From: Rhodoluna sp.
Lineage (GTDB): Bacteria; Actinomycetota; Actinomycetes; Actinomycetales; Microbacteriaceae
DNA length: 53,012 nucleotides
Direction: 5' to 3'
Assembly: GCF_024639375.1 (NCBI RefSeq)
Contig: NZ_JAHEIM010000006.1
Span: 1-53,012, forward strand
Within the stretch, counting starts at the first letter, position 1. Every line of letters starts with the position of its first letter. The notes under the pieces were generated by a model. It did no database searches. It was given only the letters and a program-made list of their open reading frames with translations, and had not been told where the DNA came from. Shown here one piece after another: positions 8,416 through 16,915 of this stretch. A program made the translations under genes and the position numbers.

Positions 8416-9512
8416 GATTTGAACTCGACTTTGCTCAAATCAATTTGTTGACTTTGCGCATTCCACTCAACTTCACAAATTTCTTTGATTCGACGGGCGC
8501 CCGTTGAATTCATTTCGCAATGCACCACAACATCGATGCAGTTGCCCACGGTTGGGTTCACAAAGTCACTTGAAATGTTTTGCCCAGCAAGCAGCGGCAG
8601 CGTGCAAAGTTTTGCAATTGCCTCGGCAGCCGAGTTTGCGTGAATCGTGCACGCACCCGGAAGCCCCGAATTCAACGCGATCAGCAGGTCTAGACTCTCG
8701 GCTTCTCTCACTTCACCAACCACCAACCGCGTTGGGCGCATGCGCAAGGCCTCTTTGATTAAGCGCCGAAGTGAGACTTCCCCCACTCCTTCCAGGTTGG
8801 GCTGCCTAGTCTGCAAAGCCACCCAATCTGGTTGCTGAACTCGCAATTCAAAGGTCTCTTCAACCGAAACGATGCGATCAGTTTGGTTTGCCTCGGCCAA
8901 AAGCGCGCAAAGAATTGTGGTCTTGCCTGCCTGGGTTGCCCCAGAGACCAAAATATTTTTGCCAGCCTGCACAGCTTTGGATAGGTATTGCAGCTGCTCT
9001 TGAGTCAGTGCCCCAAGCAGACAAAGTTTTTGCAAAGTCAGAAGTTGCCAGGGAAATTTTCGAATGTTTACTGCCCAGGCAGCCTTCGTGATATCAGGAA
9101 TGACCACGTGCAGTCTTGAACCGTCTGCTAACGAAGCATCAACAAACGGTGAAGATCGATCTAGCCGGCGGCCAGTTGGCCTAAGCATGCGCTCAATAAT
9201 CGCGGCAACTTCTTCGCTGCTGAGCTGCAAGCCCGCCGAATGAGCCACGCCTGATCGAGCAAAAAATATTTGGGTCGGCGAGTTGATCCAAATTTCTTCA
9301 ATTGATTCATCGTCAATCAAGTCTTGAAGTGAACCAAAGCCAAGCAAATTATTTTGCGCTTCGGTGCGCATGTGGCTTTCTGCCCCAGCTAAATTCGGTG
9401 AACTCTCAATCAAAATATCTAGGGATTTATCGATTGCATCCGATGCCGATAAGCCCTCGCGAAGGGCTAGTTCTCTGGCGCTCGAAGCCAAAGCAGACCT
9501 GATCAAATTCAT
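8412..9512 (-). CDS. tadA: TadA-family pilus assembly ATPase
   Basis: A 366-residue secretion ATPase of the VirB11/CpaF/TadA class that drives Flp-type pilus assembly. Walker A is GATQAGKTT, the Asp box region holds VSVEETFELRV, Walker B is RLVVGEVREAESLDLL, and the His box lies in TIHANSAAEAI. The N-terminal domain includes DESIEEIWINSPTQIFF. I place the start at the ATG at 9510-9512 because AAGGGG lies six bases upstream; an ATG seven codons earlier has no RBS. No prepilin peptidase, secretin or TadZ is present, as expected for a monoderm with the rest elsewhere. Confidence 0.9.
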   Translation of the reverse strand: MNLIRSALASSARELALREGLSASDAIDKSLDILIESSPNLAGAESHMRTEAQNNLLGFGSLQDLIDDESIEEIWINSPTQIFFARSGVAHSAGLQLSSEEVAAIIERMLRPTGRRLDRSSPFVDASLADGSRLHVVIPDITKAAWAVNIRKFPWQLLTLQKLCLLGALTQEQLQYLSKAVQAGKNILVSGATQAGKTTILCALLAEANQTDRIVSVEETFELRVQQPDWVALQTRQPNLEGVGEVSLRRLIKEALRMRPTRLVVGEVREAESLDLLIALNSGLPGACTIHANSAAEAIAKLCTLPLLAGQNISSDFVNPTVGNCIDVVVHCEMNSTGARRIKEICEVEWNAQSQQIDLSKVEFKS

Positions 9513-9600
9513 TGGAAACCCCTTCGACCCCATCTTGCAATCGAGAGATTTTGGCTTCCGAAGTTATCCACACAAATTTGCCCCTAGAATAGACAGGCAT

Positions 9601-9685
9601 GCGGGAGTGGCGAAATTGGCAGACGCACTGGATTTAGGTTCCAGCGCCTCACGGCGTGTGGGTTCAAGTCCCACCTTCCGCACCA
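9601..9685 (+). tRNA. tRNA-Leu (anticodon TAG)
   Basis: The acceptor arm GCGGGAG (9601-9607) pairs with CTTCCGC (9675-9681), with one G-T wobble, and the encoded CCA ends at 9685. The anticodon stem CTGGA/TCCAG encloses the loop TTTAGGT, giving anticodon TAG, which reads CUN leucine codons. A long variable arm, as in class II tRNAs, and the T-arm GGGTTCAAGTCCC are visible. A TAGAAT at about 9585 is a likely -10 box. A hairpin terminator follows directly. Confidence 0.97.
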
Positions 9686-9689
9686 GCAA

Positions 9690-9724
9690 AAAAGCCGGTC
9701 TAGTAAAAACTAGAACCGGCTTTT
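9690..9724. terminator. Bidirectional terminator between tRNA-Leu and the subtilase gene
   Basis: The arms AAAGCCGG-TCTAG and CTAGA-ACCGGCTTT form a long near-perfect stem with an A-rich loop. On the plus strand it follows the tRNA and runs into TTTTGTGTTT; on the minus strand it follows the protease stop and runs into TTTTTTG. It therefore probably serves both genes. Confidence 0.85.
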
Positions 9725-9739
9725 GTGTTTAAGTTTGAG

Positions 9740-11764
9740 TTATTTAGCGCTGGTGGCAACCGACACAATCGAGGCCAAAGCATTTGCAGCATTCACGATT
9801 CCGCTGCCACAACCAACGCTTTCGCTCGAGTGAGCTGCACACCAAGTGCCGGCCGCAAATGGTGTTGCGGTCTTAATCAAAGCATCGGCAATTTGGTCGG
9901 CAGTCAAACTTGGATTGTAGGAATACAGCAACGCGGTGATTCCAGAAACAACCGGGGCTGCCATGCTCGTGCCCTCTTCAGCCGCGTAGCTAGGTGATCC
10001 GTAGGTGTAAGCGCCTGAGTTGTAGGTTGAGAAAATGGCGCTTGGCACGTTTGCATCGCCAGTAGTAACCGAGTCATCGCCACCTGGGGCTGTGATGTCA
10101 ACGTTGTAGTTGCTGTAGTAAGCACGGTCACCAGCGAAGCCACTCGAACCTACCGAGATAGGGTGCCAGCATCCGGTTGGTGAATAGAGGCGGTTGTCAT
10201 TTGCTTCGTTGCCTGCGGCGCTAATAATGGTGACATTCATGTCGTAAGCGGCCGTGACAGTAGCCTGCAGTGAACCAAGTTGGGAACAAGAATTTAGGCT
10301 CGCCAAAGAAAGGTTAATTACCTTTGCCGGTGTGAGGTTCTTTGGCGCACCAGCAACATCATTGCCAATTGCCCAGTTGATTGCCTTGATCAAGTTGCTG
10401 GTTGTGCCTTCGCCGCCCGAGCCCAAAATGCGCACCGGTTGAATTTTCACATTAGGTGCAATGCCGGCGATGCCTTCGCTGTTCCACTTGGCGGCAATGA
10501 TTCCGGCAACGTGTGTGCCGTGCCAAGAACTGTGTTCGTTGGTTGCAACAATTCCGTCACCTGGGTCAGTGGCGTCGGTGTCGTTATCGACAAAGTCATA
10601 ACCAGCGATGATCGAGTCATTGAGCTCAGGGTGACTAGTGATGCCAGTATCTAGAACGGCAACCACCACATTCGGCGACCCCTTTGTGATAGCCCAAGCG
10701 CGTTCGGCTGCAATACCATGAGCCTCGGTTAAGTACCACTGCTTGGAGTAGTCGGCGTCGGCTGGTTTAAGGCTGTCGGTGTTTGTTGCCGAACCACGTG
10801 AATTCTTTGCAGTCACCTGCACTCGATAGCTGATACCGGCAACTGCATTTGCGAGAACGCAAGTATTTGTGTTCGAAGTGCAAGTCAAATCTGTTTGGCC
10901 AGCTGCTTTAGCAACGACTGCATAGGTGACAGGCAAGCCTCCAGTTTCAGAGGCGGTCTGCGCGACCCATTTGATGGTTAGCGGGCCGTTAGTTTTTACC
11001 GAGGCTGTGCTCAGGCCAAGCAAAACCGGAGCGGCAGGAGCCGTAGCAAATGATTTGCTAACCGCTACAGATGCTGTACCGACTTTTGCGATTGCACCAA
11101 GTTGTGTGATTGCACGAACACGGAATTGATACTTTGTACCGGCAATTAAACCGGTAGAAATTGCGTAGTTCGTGCTGGTTGATTTTGAGTTGCGAACCAA
11201 AGTTTTCCAGGTGGTTCCATCGGTGCTGCTCTCAATTTTGTAGCCAACCAACTTTGCTGAATAAAGCGATAGCGGTTTCAGCCAGCTCAACTTTGCTTGC
11301 GCGTTAAGCGGATCGTCCGCTTGCCAAGCATCAACAACTTTTAGTGAGCGAGCTGCACTAGGTGCTCGAAAAGCCGCCAACGGTCGCAGCAGTGTGCTGG
11401 TGTTTTTGAAAACTACTGAACTCTTTCCCATCGCCAAATCAAGCTCTGCAGTTGCCACGGATGGGTCTGTGGCAATTGCTTTTGCGGCCCGCGACGCATC
11501 AGCTATAGAAATAGGTTGAGCGAAAGAAAGTGCGTAATAACCCAAGCCAAGGGCTTCGCTAGTTTTAAGATCTACGCCGCTTGCCGCTTCGGCGGTTGGG
11601 GCTCCGGAGGCATCCGTGGCAACAACACCATTGCGGTACTTAACTATGAGGCCGTAGGCGTTTTCTGATTGTGTATCAGCGCTGCTGGCTTGTATTGGAA
11701 CAAAGACTCCAATGGCAAGGCTTGCAACGGCAACTAAAGCGGAGAGGCGACGTCGTGACTTCAC
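9740..11764 (-). CDS. Secreted S8 (subtilisin-family) serine protease with fibronectin type III domains
   Basis: A 674-residue exported protease. The signal peptide (basic KSRRR, hydrophobic core, QASSA cleavage site near residue 29) is followed by an inhibitor-like propeptide to about 115. Two fibronectin type III domains follow (about 138-240 and 241-335), then a C-terminal subtilase domain. The catalytic triad is intact: Asp372 in VAVLDTG, His415 in HGTHVAG, Ser600 in GTSMAAP, with oxyanion Asn519 in SAAGNE. Paired cysteines suggest disulfides. No sorting signal or C-terminal membrane anchor is seen, so it is probably released. Fibronectin domains usually follow the catalytic domain in such enzymes; here they lie between propeptide and catalytic domain. 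The specific substrate is unknown. Confidence 0.93.
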   Translation of the reverse strand: MKSRRRLSALVAVASLAIGVFVPIQASSADTQSENAYGLIVKYRNGVVATDASGAPTAEAASGVDLKTSEALGLGYYALSFAQPISIADASRAAKAIATDPSVATAELDLAMGKSSVVFKNTSTLLRPLAAFRAPSAARSLKVVDAWQADDPLNAQAKLSWLKPLSLYSAKLVGYKIESSTDGTTWKTLVRNSKSTSTNYAISTGLIAGTKYQFRVRAITQLGAIAKVGTASVAVSKSFATAPAAPVLLGLSTASVKTNGPLTIKWVAQTASETGGLPVTYAVVAKAAGQTDLTCTSNTNTCVLANAVAGISYRVQVTAKNSRGSATNTDSLKPADADYSKQWYLTEAHGIAAERAWAITKGSPNVVVAVLDTGITSHPELNDSIIAGYDFVDNDTDATDPGDGIVATNEHSSWHGTHVAGIIAAKWNSEGIAGIAPNVKIQPVRILGSGGEGTTSNLIKAINWAIGNDVAGAPKNLTPAKVINLSLASLNSCSQLGSLQATVTAAYDMNVTIISAAGNEANDNRLYSPTGCWHPISVGSSGFAGDRAYYSNYNVDITAPGGDDSVTTGDANVPSAIFSTYNSGAYTYGSPSYAAEEGTSMAAPVVSGITALLYSYNPSLTADQIADALIKTATPFAAGTWCAAHSSESVGCGSGIVNAANALASIVSVATSAK

Positions 11765-11807
11765 CGCTACAGCCTATGCCTCGAACCTGAACATTGCCTG
11801 CAAGGTT

Positions 11808-12380
11808 CTAGAGACTGCGTTGCATCAGGATGGTACCGAGCCAGCGCCCAAACTTGAAGCCAACTTTGGCAAGGTGCCCCTGTCGCTTGAATCCGAAGTG
11901 CTCATGCAAAGCAATCGAAGATTCGGCACCTTGATCAGAAATAACGGCAACAACTTCTTTTACCCCCGCTGCCTTCGCGCGCACCAAAAGCTCCTCGAGC
12001 AACTTGGTACCAACGCGCTTACCGATTGCAGCCGGTCGCAAATAAATAGAGTCTTCGACCGTGCGCTTGAATGCAGCCTTCTGGCGCCACGGCGCAACAT
12101 AAGCGAACCCGAGAACTTGACCGCCTGCACTTTCGGCTACCAGAAATGGAAGACCCAAAGATTTGATCCATTCAAACTTCGTTTTCCAGTCAGCCAACTT
12201 CATCTTGTCCATGTCAAAAGTGACCACGCTGTTTTGAATGTAGTAGTTGTAGATTTCGACCATCTGCAGCAGGTCAGCTTCGGTGGCCTCGCGAATCGTG
12301 GTTTCGTTCGAAGTTGGCTGAACTCCCTTTGCGCGCATCATGCGAATCATGCGCCAACGTGATTCAGAATCTAAAGCCAT
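11808..12380 (-). CDS. GNAT family N-acetyltransferase, phosphinothricin/methionine-sulfone acetyltransferase type
   Basis: A 190-residue acetyltransferase. The GNAT core starts at about residue 28 with IREATEADLLQMVEIYN and carries the markers of the Pat/Bar/YncA group: a TFDM segment, FAYVAPWRQKAAFKRTVEDSIYL, the acetyl-CoA loop AAIGKRVGTKLL, ALHEHFGF and KFGRWLGTILMQ. Such enzymes acetylate the amino group of amino acid-like substrates, including toxic analogues. The ATG has AGGAGG just upstream, so the 25-residue N-terminal extension appears real. It follows ung by nine bases and is likely co-transcribed with it. Confidence 0.85.
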   Translation of the reverse strand: MALDSESRWRMIRMMRAKGVQPTSNETTIREATEADLLQMVEIYNYYIQNSVVTFDMDKMKLADWKTKFEWIKSLGLPFLVAESAGGQVLGFAYVAPWRQKAAFKRTVEDSIYLRPAAIGKRVGTKLLEELLVRAKAAGVKEVVAVISDQGAESSIALHEHFGFKRQGHLAKVGFKFGRWLGTILMQRSL

Positions 12381-12389
12381 GCCAACCTC

Positions 12390-13037
12390 CTAACAAGACC
12401 AGTTAATCTCATCGCGCCCCTGCATGCGCAATTCGGCATTGGCTTTTGAAAACGGTTTAGAACCAAAGAAACCTTTTCGCGCCGAAAGCGGGCTGGGGTG
12501 CGCCGATGCTATTACCTGGCAATCAACCAACAACGGCAAAAGTTCTTGAGCCTGTGCGCCCCAGAGGATTGCCACGATACGTTTGCGATTCAAAACCTGC
12601 ACAACTTTGTTGGTGAAGGCAGCCCAACCCAGGTCTGTGTGAGCGCCAGCGTCGCCCACATCTGTGGTTAGGTGACGATTCAGCAGCATCACACCCTGCT
12701 CTTGCCATTGCTGCAAATTGCCAGTGGCAGAAACCGAGCGGCCCAGGTCGTCTTGAAGTTCGCGAAGAATATTGGTGAGGCTTCGAGGCAAAGGCTTGAC
12801 ACTTGGGTCGACTGCAAACGAAAGCCCAATCGCATGCCCCTCGGTTGGGTACGGATCTTGGCCAACGAGCAGAACGCACACATCATCCAAAGCGGTTTCA
12901 AATGCCCGCATCACCAGTGGTTTAGGTGGAACAAACCCACCGGGCTGCGAGTCGAGTTTGGCTTCAATTTGATCGAGCAGCGGTTTGGCGTCGGCAAGTA
13001 CAGTTTGCCAAGTTGGGTGCATTTGCTCGAAGAACAT
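12390..13037 (-). CDS. ung: Uracil-DNA glycosylase, family 1
   Basis: A 215-residue enzyme that removes uracil from DNA at the start of base excision repair. Motif A reads GQDPYP (59-64) with catalytic Asp61, followed by GHAIGLSF; the second motif is HPSPLSARKGFFGSKPFS, holding the catalytic His and the leucine loop. Proline instead of the textbook histidine at the end of motif A is common in actinobacteria. A TAGTCT box six bases before the ATG suggests leaderless transcription; an ATG five codons later is an alternative. It is divergent from metY. Confidence 0.95.
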   Translation of the reverse strand: MFFEQMHPTWQTVLADAKPLLDQIEAKLDSQPGGFVPPKPLVMRAFETALDDVCVLLVGQDPYPTEGHAIGLSFAVDPSVKPLPRSLTNILRELQDDLGRSVSATGNLQQWQEQGVMLLNRHLTTDVGDAGAHTDLGWAAFTNKVVQVLNRKRIVAILWGAQAQELLPLLVDCQVIASAHPSPLSARKGFFGSKPFSKANAELRMQGRDEINWSC

Positions 13038-13146
13038 CTACCCAGACTATTCGCCTTGAGTTACGCGAGATTGCATGGGGTATTTCGCGTAGGTTAAAAG
13101 CCTTTTAGGCTAATGCCACGAAACCCTCAAACAAAAGGAATTCAAC

Positions 13147-14445
13147 ATGAGCACCGACCCACAAAACTGGGGCTTTGAAACCGTTCAGATTCACGCGGGC
13201 GCCACCCCTGACCCAACTACAAATGCCCGCGCTACTCCGATTTATCAGACCACCGCGTATGTGTTCAATTCAAGCGAGCACGCAGCGAAGCTGTTTGGCC
13301 TTGCAGAATTTGGCAACATTTACACCCGCATCATGAACCCAACTCAGGATGTTGCTGAGAAGCGCATCGCTGCGCTTGAAGGCGGCACCGCGGCATTGCT
13401 TTTGGCTTCTGGCCAGGCAGCTGAAACCTTTGCTATTTTGAACATTGCAGAAGCTGGCGACCACATTGTTGCGTCGTCAACTATTTATGGCGGTACATAC
13501 AACCTGTTTAAGTACACACTGCCAAAACTTGGTATCACCACTACCTTCGTTGAAAACCAAGATGACCTGGCCGAATGGCAAGCTGCCGTCAAGCCAAACA
13601 CCAAGGCTTTCTTTGCCGAGACCATTGGCAACCCAAAGGTTTCAATTCTTGACATTCAAGGCGTTGCCGATGTTGCTCACAAGAATGGCGTGCCACTAAT
13701 TGTTGACAACACAGTTGCCACACCATTCTTGATTCGCCCACTTGAGCACGGTGCCGACATCGTGCTGCACTCAGCTACCAAGTTCCTTGGCGGTCACGGC
13801 ACTGTTGTTGCCGGAGCAATCGTTGACGGCGGAAAGTTCGAGTGGAGCAAGTCAGACAAGTTCCCAGGTCTTACCACTCCAGACCCTTCGTACCACGGCG
13901 TTAACTACACCGCGGCACTGGGCGATGGCATTGCCTACATCATCAAGGCGCGCGTGCAATTGCTTCGCGACATTGGTGCGGCAATTTCGCCAAACAGCGC
14001 ATGGCAGTTGCTTCAGGGTATTGAAACTTTGAGCCTGCGCATGGAGCGTCACGTTGAAAACGCAACCAAGGTTGCCAAATGGCTTGCTGCACACCCGCAG
14101 GTTGAAAGCGTGAACTACGCCGGATTGCCATCATCACCTTGGTATCAAGCGGGCCTTAAGTACTCACCTAAGGGTGCCGGCGCGATTGTGTCTTTCGAAA
14201 TTAAGGGTGGCGTTAGCGCTGGCTCGAAATTTGTTGACGCACTCGCATTGTTTAGCCACGTTGCCAACATCGGTGATGTTCGATCGTTGGTTATTCACCC
14301 GGCTTCGACTACTCACTCACAGTTGACCCCAGAGCAGCAATTGACCTCGGGTGTTACTCCTGGTCTCGTGCGACTTTCGGTTGGCCTTGAGTCAGTTGAA
14401 GACTTGATTGCAGACCTGGAAACCGCCTTCGCCGCTGCCAAGTAG
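13147..14445 (+). CDS. metY: O-acetylhomoserine sulfhydrylase
   Basis: A 432-residue PLP enzyme of the Cys/Met metabolism family that makes homocysteine from O-acetylhomoserine and sulfide. The N-terminal [29 protein letters not shown] is typical, and the PLP-binding lysine lies in [12 protein letters not shown]. The long form (about 430 residues) with a C-terminal [15 protein letters not shown] separates it from MetB/MetC. AAAGGA lies upstream of the ATG. It sits 28 bases ahead of metX, so the pair encodes consecutive steps of direct sulfhydrylation. The 109-nt leader (13038-13146) shows no riboswitch I can recognise. Confidence 0.95.
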   Translation: MSTDPQNWGFETVQIHAGATPDPTTNARATPIYQTTAYVFNSSEHAAKLFGLAEFGNIYTRIMNPTQDVAEKRIAALEGGTAALLLASGQAAETFAILNIAEAGDHIVASSTIYGGTYNLFKYTLPKLGITTTFVENQDDLAEWQAAVKPNTKAFFAETIGNPKVSILDIQGVADVAHKNGVPLIVDNTVATPFLIRPLEHGADIVLHSATKFLGGHGTVVAGAIVDGGKFEWSKSDKFPGLTTPDPSYHGVNYTAALGDGIAYIIKARVQLLRDIGAAISPNSAWQLLQGIETLSLRMERHVENATKVAKWLAAHPQVESVNYAGLPSSPWYQAGLKYSPKGAGAIVSFEIKGGVSAGSKFVDALALFSHVANIGDVRSLVIHPASTTHSQLTPEQQLTSGVTPGLVRLSVGLESVEDLIADLETAFAAAK

Positions 14446-14473
14446 CGAGGCGAGCCGCTAGGCTCAAATACCT

Positions 14474-15679
14474 ATGGAATTTCAATCATCGGCGGAAACA
14501 TCACCGTCAGACTTCATCACGGAGGAGCAGAGCCGACAGCTGATCGGCCGCCCACCCGCGAGCGGAGGCTGGCGCGACGGTGACCCTGCTGGTGACCGCC
14601 AGTTCGCGCCCCTTTCTAACCTCGAGTTAGAGAGTGGGCGCGTTCTGCCGTCTTATCGAGTGGCCTTTGAAACCTGGGGTCAACTCAACGACGACAACAG
14701 CAACGCGGTTTTGATTTTGCACGGTCTTACCGGTGATTCACACGCGGCCGGGCCAGCATCAAAAGAACACCCTACGGATGGCTGGTGGCGCAATATCATT
14801 GGCCCTGGATTGGCCATCGACACCAATAAATTTTTCATTGTTGCCCCTAACCACCTAGGTGGCTGCCAAGGCACCACCGGCCCTTCGTCACTAGATAGCA
14901 GCGGCCGCGAATTCGGTTCGAACTTTCCCTACGTCACCATTCGCGATCAGGTAAAGGCGCAGCGCGCACTTTCTCACCTGATTGGCATCAAACACTGGCA
15001 CGCAATTGTTGGCGGCTCAATGGGCGCAATGCACGCACTTGAGTGGGCCATTGAATATCCGGATGAGCTTTCTCGCGTTGCGGCCATCGCCGGAACAGCG
15101 GTTTCTACTTCCGACCAGATTGCTACCAACTCGGTGCAGATTGAAGCCATCCGAAGCGATGCAAACTTTAATGGCGGTCACTACTATGACGCGAAGCCTG
15201 GCTTTGGACCTCACCAGGGTCTGGCCTTAGCGCGTCGCATGGCGCTTTTGAATTACCGCTCTCACAGTGAACTGAATGACAGATTTGCGCGCGCTTGGCA
15301 ATCTGGTGTTAGCCCACTTGGCGGTGGCGGTCGCTTTGCTGTTGAGAGCTACCTAGATTTTCACGGCAACAAATTCACTCGCCGTTTTGACGCCAACAGC
15401 TACATCACTTTGGTTGAGTCAATGAATTCGCACGATGTTGGTCGCGGACGCACCTCGGTTGAGTCTGCTTTGGCCTCTATCAAGCACAAAGCTTTGGTGC
15501 TTGGCATTTCTTCGGACCGCTTGTTTCCAATTGAAGAACAACAATTCATTGCCGATCACATCGGTGGCGAACTAGTTGGAAATGGTTTGCAGGTTGTGCA
15601 CTCGGAGTTTGGTCACGATGGCTTCTTGATTGAAGACAAACTTGTTGGCCCGTTTATAACCCAACTTCTTGAGTCTTAA
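14474..15679 (+). CDS. metX: Homoserine O-acetyltransferase
   Basis: A 401-residue alpha/beta hydrolase-fold enzyme that transfers acetyl from acetyl-CoA to homoserine. The nucleophile is Ser182 in GGSMGAMHALEWA. The C-terminal Asp and His lie near SSDRLFPIEEQ and in FGHDGFLIE. LHGLTGDSHAAG near residue 83 and PNHLGGCQGTTGPSS near 125 are further hallmarks. A tail of about 45 residues before the core is longer than in some homologues. A TAGGCT box lies nine bases before the ATG, so transcription with almost no leader is possible. Its product feeds metY just upstream. It meets the next gene tail to tail with a four-base overlap. Confidence 0.94.
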   Translation: MEFQSSAETSPSDFITEEQSRQLIGRPPASGGWRDGDPAGDRQFAPLSNLELESGRVLPSYRVAFETWGQLNDDNSNAVLILHGLTGDSHAAGPASKEHPTDGWWRNIIGPGLAIDTNKFFIVAPNHLGGCQGTTGPSSLDSSGREFGSNFPYVTIRDQVKAQRALSHLIGIKHWHAIVGGSMGAMHALEWAIEYPDELSRVAAIAGTAVSTSDQIATNSVQIEAIRSDANFNGGHYYDAKPGFGPHQGLALARRMALLNYRSHSELNDRFARAWQSGVSPLGGGGRFAVESYLDFHGNKFTRRFDANSYITLVESMNSHDVGRGRTSVESALASIKHKALVLGISSDRLFPIEEQQFIADHIGGELVGNGLQVVHSEFGHDGFLIEDKLVGPFITQLLES

Positions 15680-16890
15680 TTCGCTTTAGTTTTAGCGAGC
15701 GCGGCAAGTTGCAAGTTTGCCCAAACAAGCAAAACAACTAACAAAACGTTGCGCATCGTTAATGTTGCGATCGAAAGCCATCCGTAGCCCATCAAATCGA
15801 TGTAAAGCAATGGATACACGAGTTGTGTCAGCAACCCAATCAACAGCACTGCTGCGATTAAAGTTTTCGCTTTCGCACGCTCAAAGATAATCCAGGCGAT
15901 AGTAGGCACTGCTAGCCAAGCCATAAATTGCGGCGAACCGACCTTATTGAAAACAATCAAATCAAGCACGGCAGTGAGCGCGACTGCTGAAATTAGCTGC
16001 TGCATCGAAGTGTTTTTGGATGCCCGCCAACCGAGCCAAGCGGTAATTGCAAGTGCAACAAACATGGCCCAAGTCATCAGGCTTGACACAAGATCGACTC
16101 CCCCGCCAGCAATCTGGTTGGTTAGCAGCGCGTCATCAAAATACATGTAGGTCTGCGGTGCCCCAAGCTTCGAAGCCCAGATCCAAAAAGTTGCTACCGG
16201 TGCTTCAATTTGGATGCCTCGATTGGACTGCATCGTGATGAACGAAAACAGAGCTGCATTGCCACCCATGATTAGACCTGCAACCAGCACACCCGAACTC
16301 ACAGCGATTGCGGAAATCACAACGATTCGTTTCTTTGCTTGGCTCACAAATGTTGCCAGAGCCATGGCAACTGGCCAGATTTTCATCCACGCGCCTGCTG
16401 TGAAAAGTGCGGCAGCCAGTTGAATTCGATTTTTGGTAAGGGCAATCAGACCGAAGAGAGCAAACGCCGTTGCGATCCCATCGATGCGGCCAATGGCCAC
16501 CGGGCCCAGCACCACTAGAAATGCCAACCAGAACCAAGCAGCTTTGAAACGCGATTCTGGGCCGGCACCCCACTGAACCAGCCAGCAAATTGCGAGGGTG
16601 TTGATGATGCCAACCATGGCTACCCATCCAGCGAGAATGCCGGCGCCACCGCCAATAACTTTGGCCAGAGCCATCGGAACCAGGGCCACGTATGGATAAA
16701 CCCAGTTGCCGTTAATGCCGAGCAGAACGTTTCGGGGCATGGTGTCTAACCAGTAGCCATAGAGCAAAACGTCGTTGAATGGCGCAACCTGAGTGAAGGG
16801 CCAAGCTGAAATTAGCAACCAAGCGTGCACGGCCATGCTTGCCACAATGAGCGGCAGAAGTTTTAGGGCAGTTCGATAGCGCACCTTCAA
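15676..16890 (-). CDS. Polytopic membrane glycosyltransferase, GT87/DUF2029-like
   Basis: A 404-residue protein with about ten hydrophobic helices. PFNDVLLYGYWLD near residue 37 holds an aspartate placed like the catalytic Asp of GT-C enzymes, and later AWMKIWP and NKVGSPQFMAWL fit polyprenyl-phosphomannose-dependent mannosyltransferases of the GT87 group. It probably adds a sugar to a cell-envelope lipid or polymer on the outer face of the membrane. The start is weakly supported: TTG at 16888-16890 or GTG two codons later. Family assignment is moderate and substrate is unknown. Confidence 0.65.
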   Translation of the reverse strand: MKVRYRTALKLLPLIVASMAVHAWLLISAWPFTQVAPFNDVLLYGYWLDTMPRNVLLGINGNWVYPYVALVPMALAKVIGGGAGILAGWVAMVGIINTLAICWLVQWGAGPESRFKAAWFWLAFLVVLGPVAIGRIDGIATAFALFGLIALTKNRIQLAAALFTAGAWMKIWPVAMALATFVSQAKKRIVVISAIAVSSGVLVAGLIMGGNAALFSFITMQSNRGIQIEAPVATFWIWASKLGAPQTYMYFDDALLTNQIAGGGVDLVSSLMTWAMFVALAITAWLGWRASKNTSMQQLISAVALTAVLDLIVFNKVGSPQFMAWLAVPTIAWIIFERAKAKTLIAAVLLIGLLTQLVYPLLYIDLMGYGWLSIATLTMRNVLLVVLLVWANLQLAALAKTKAN

Positions 16891-16915
16891 AGGCTATCGT
16901 TGGTAAATTCATGGC

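Noticed and set aside
9601-9724. tRNA-Leu as an integration site for a genomic island
   Set aside because: No integrase, no direct repeat of the tRNA 3' end and no mobile genes were seen on either side.
12850-12870. Loss of the motif A histidine in uracil-DNA glycosylase (GQDPYP)
   Set aside because: This Pro variant is usual in actinobacterial family 1 enzymes; other catalytic residues are intact.
13038-13146. Possible SAM riboswitch before metY
   Set aside because: The gap is only 109 bases, shared with the divergent ung promoter, and I could find neither a kink-turn core nor a SAM-II-type pseudoknot.
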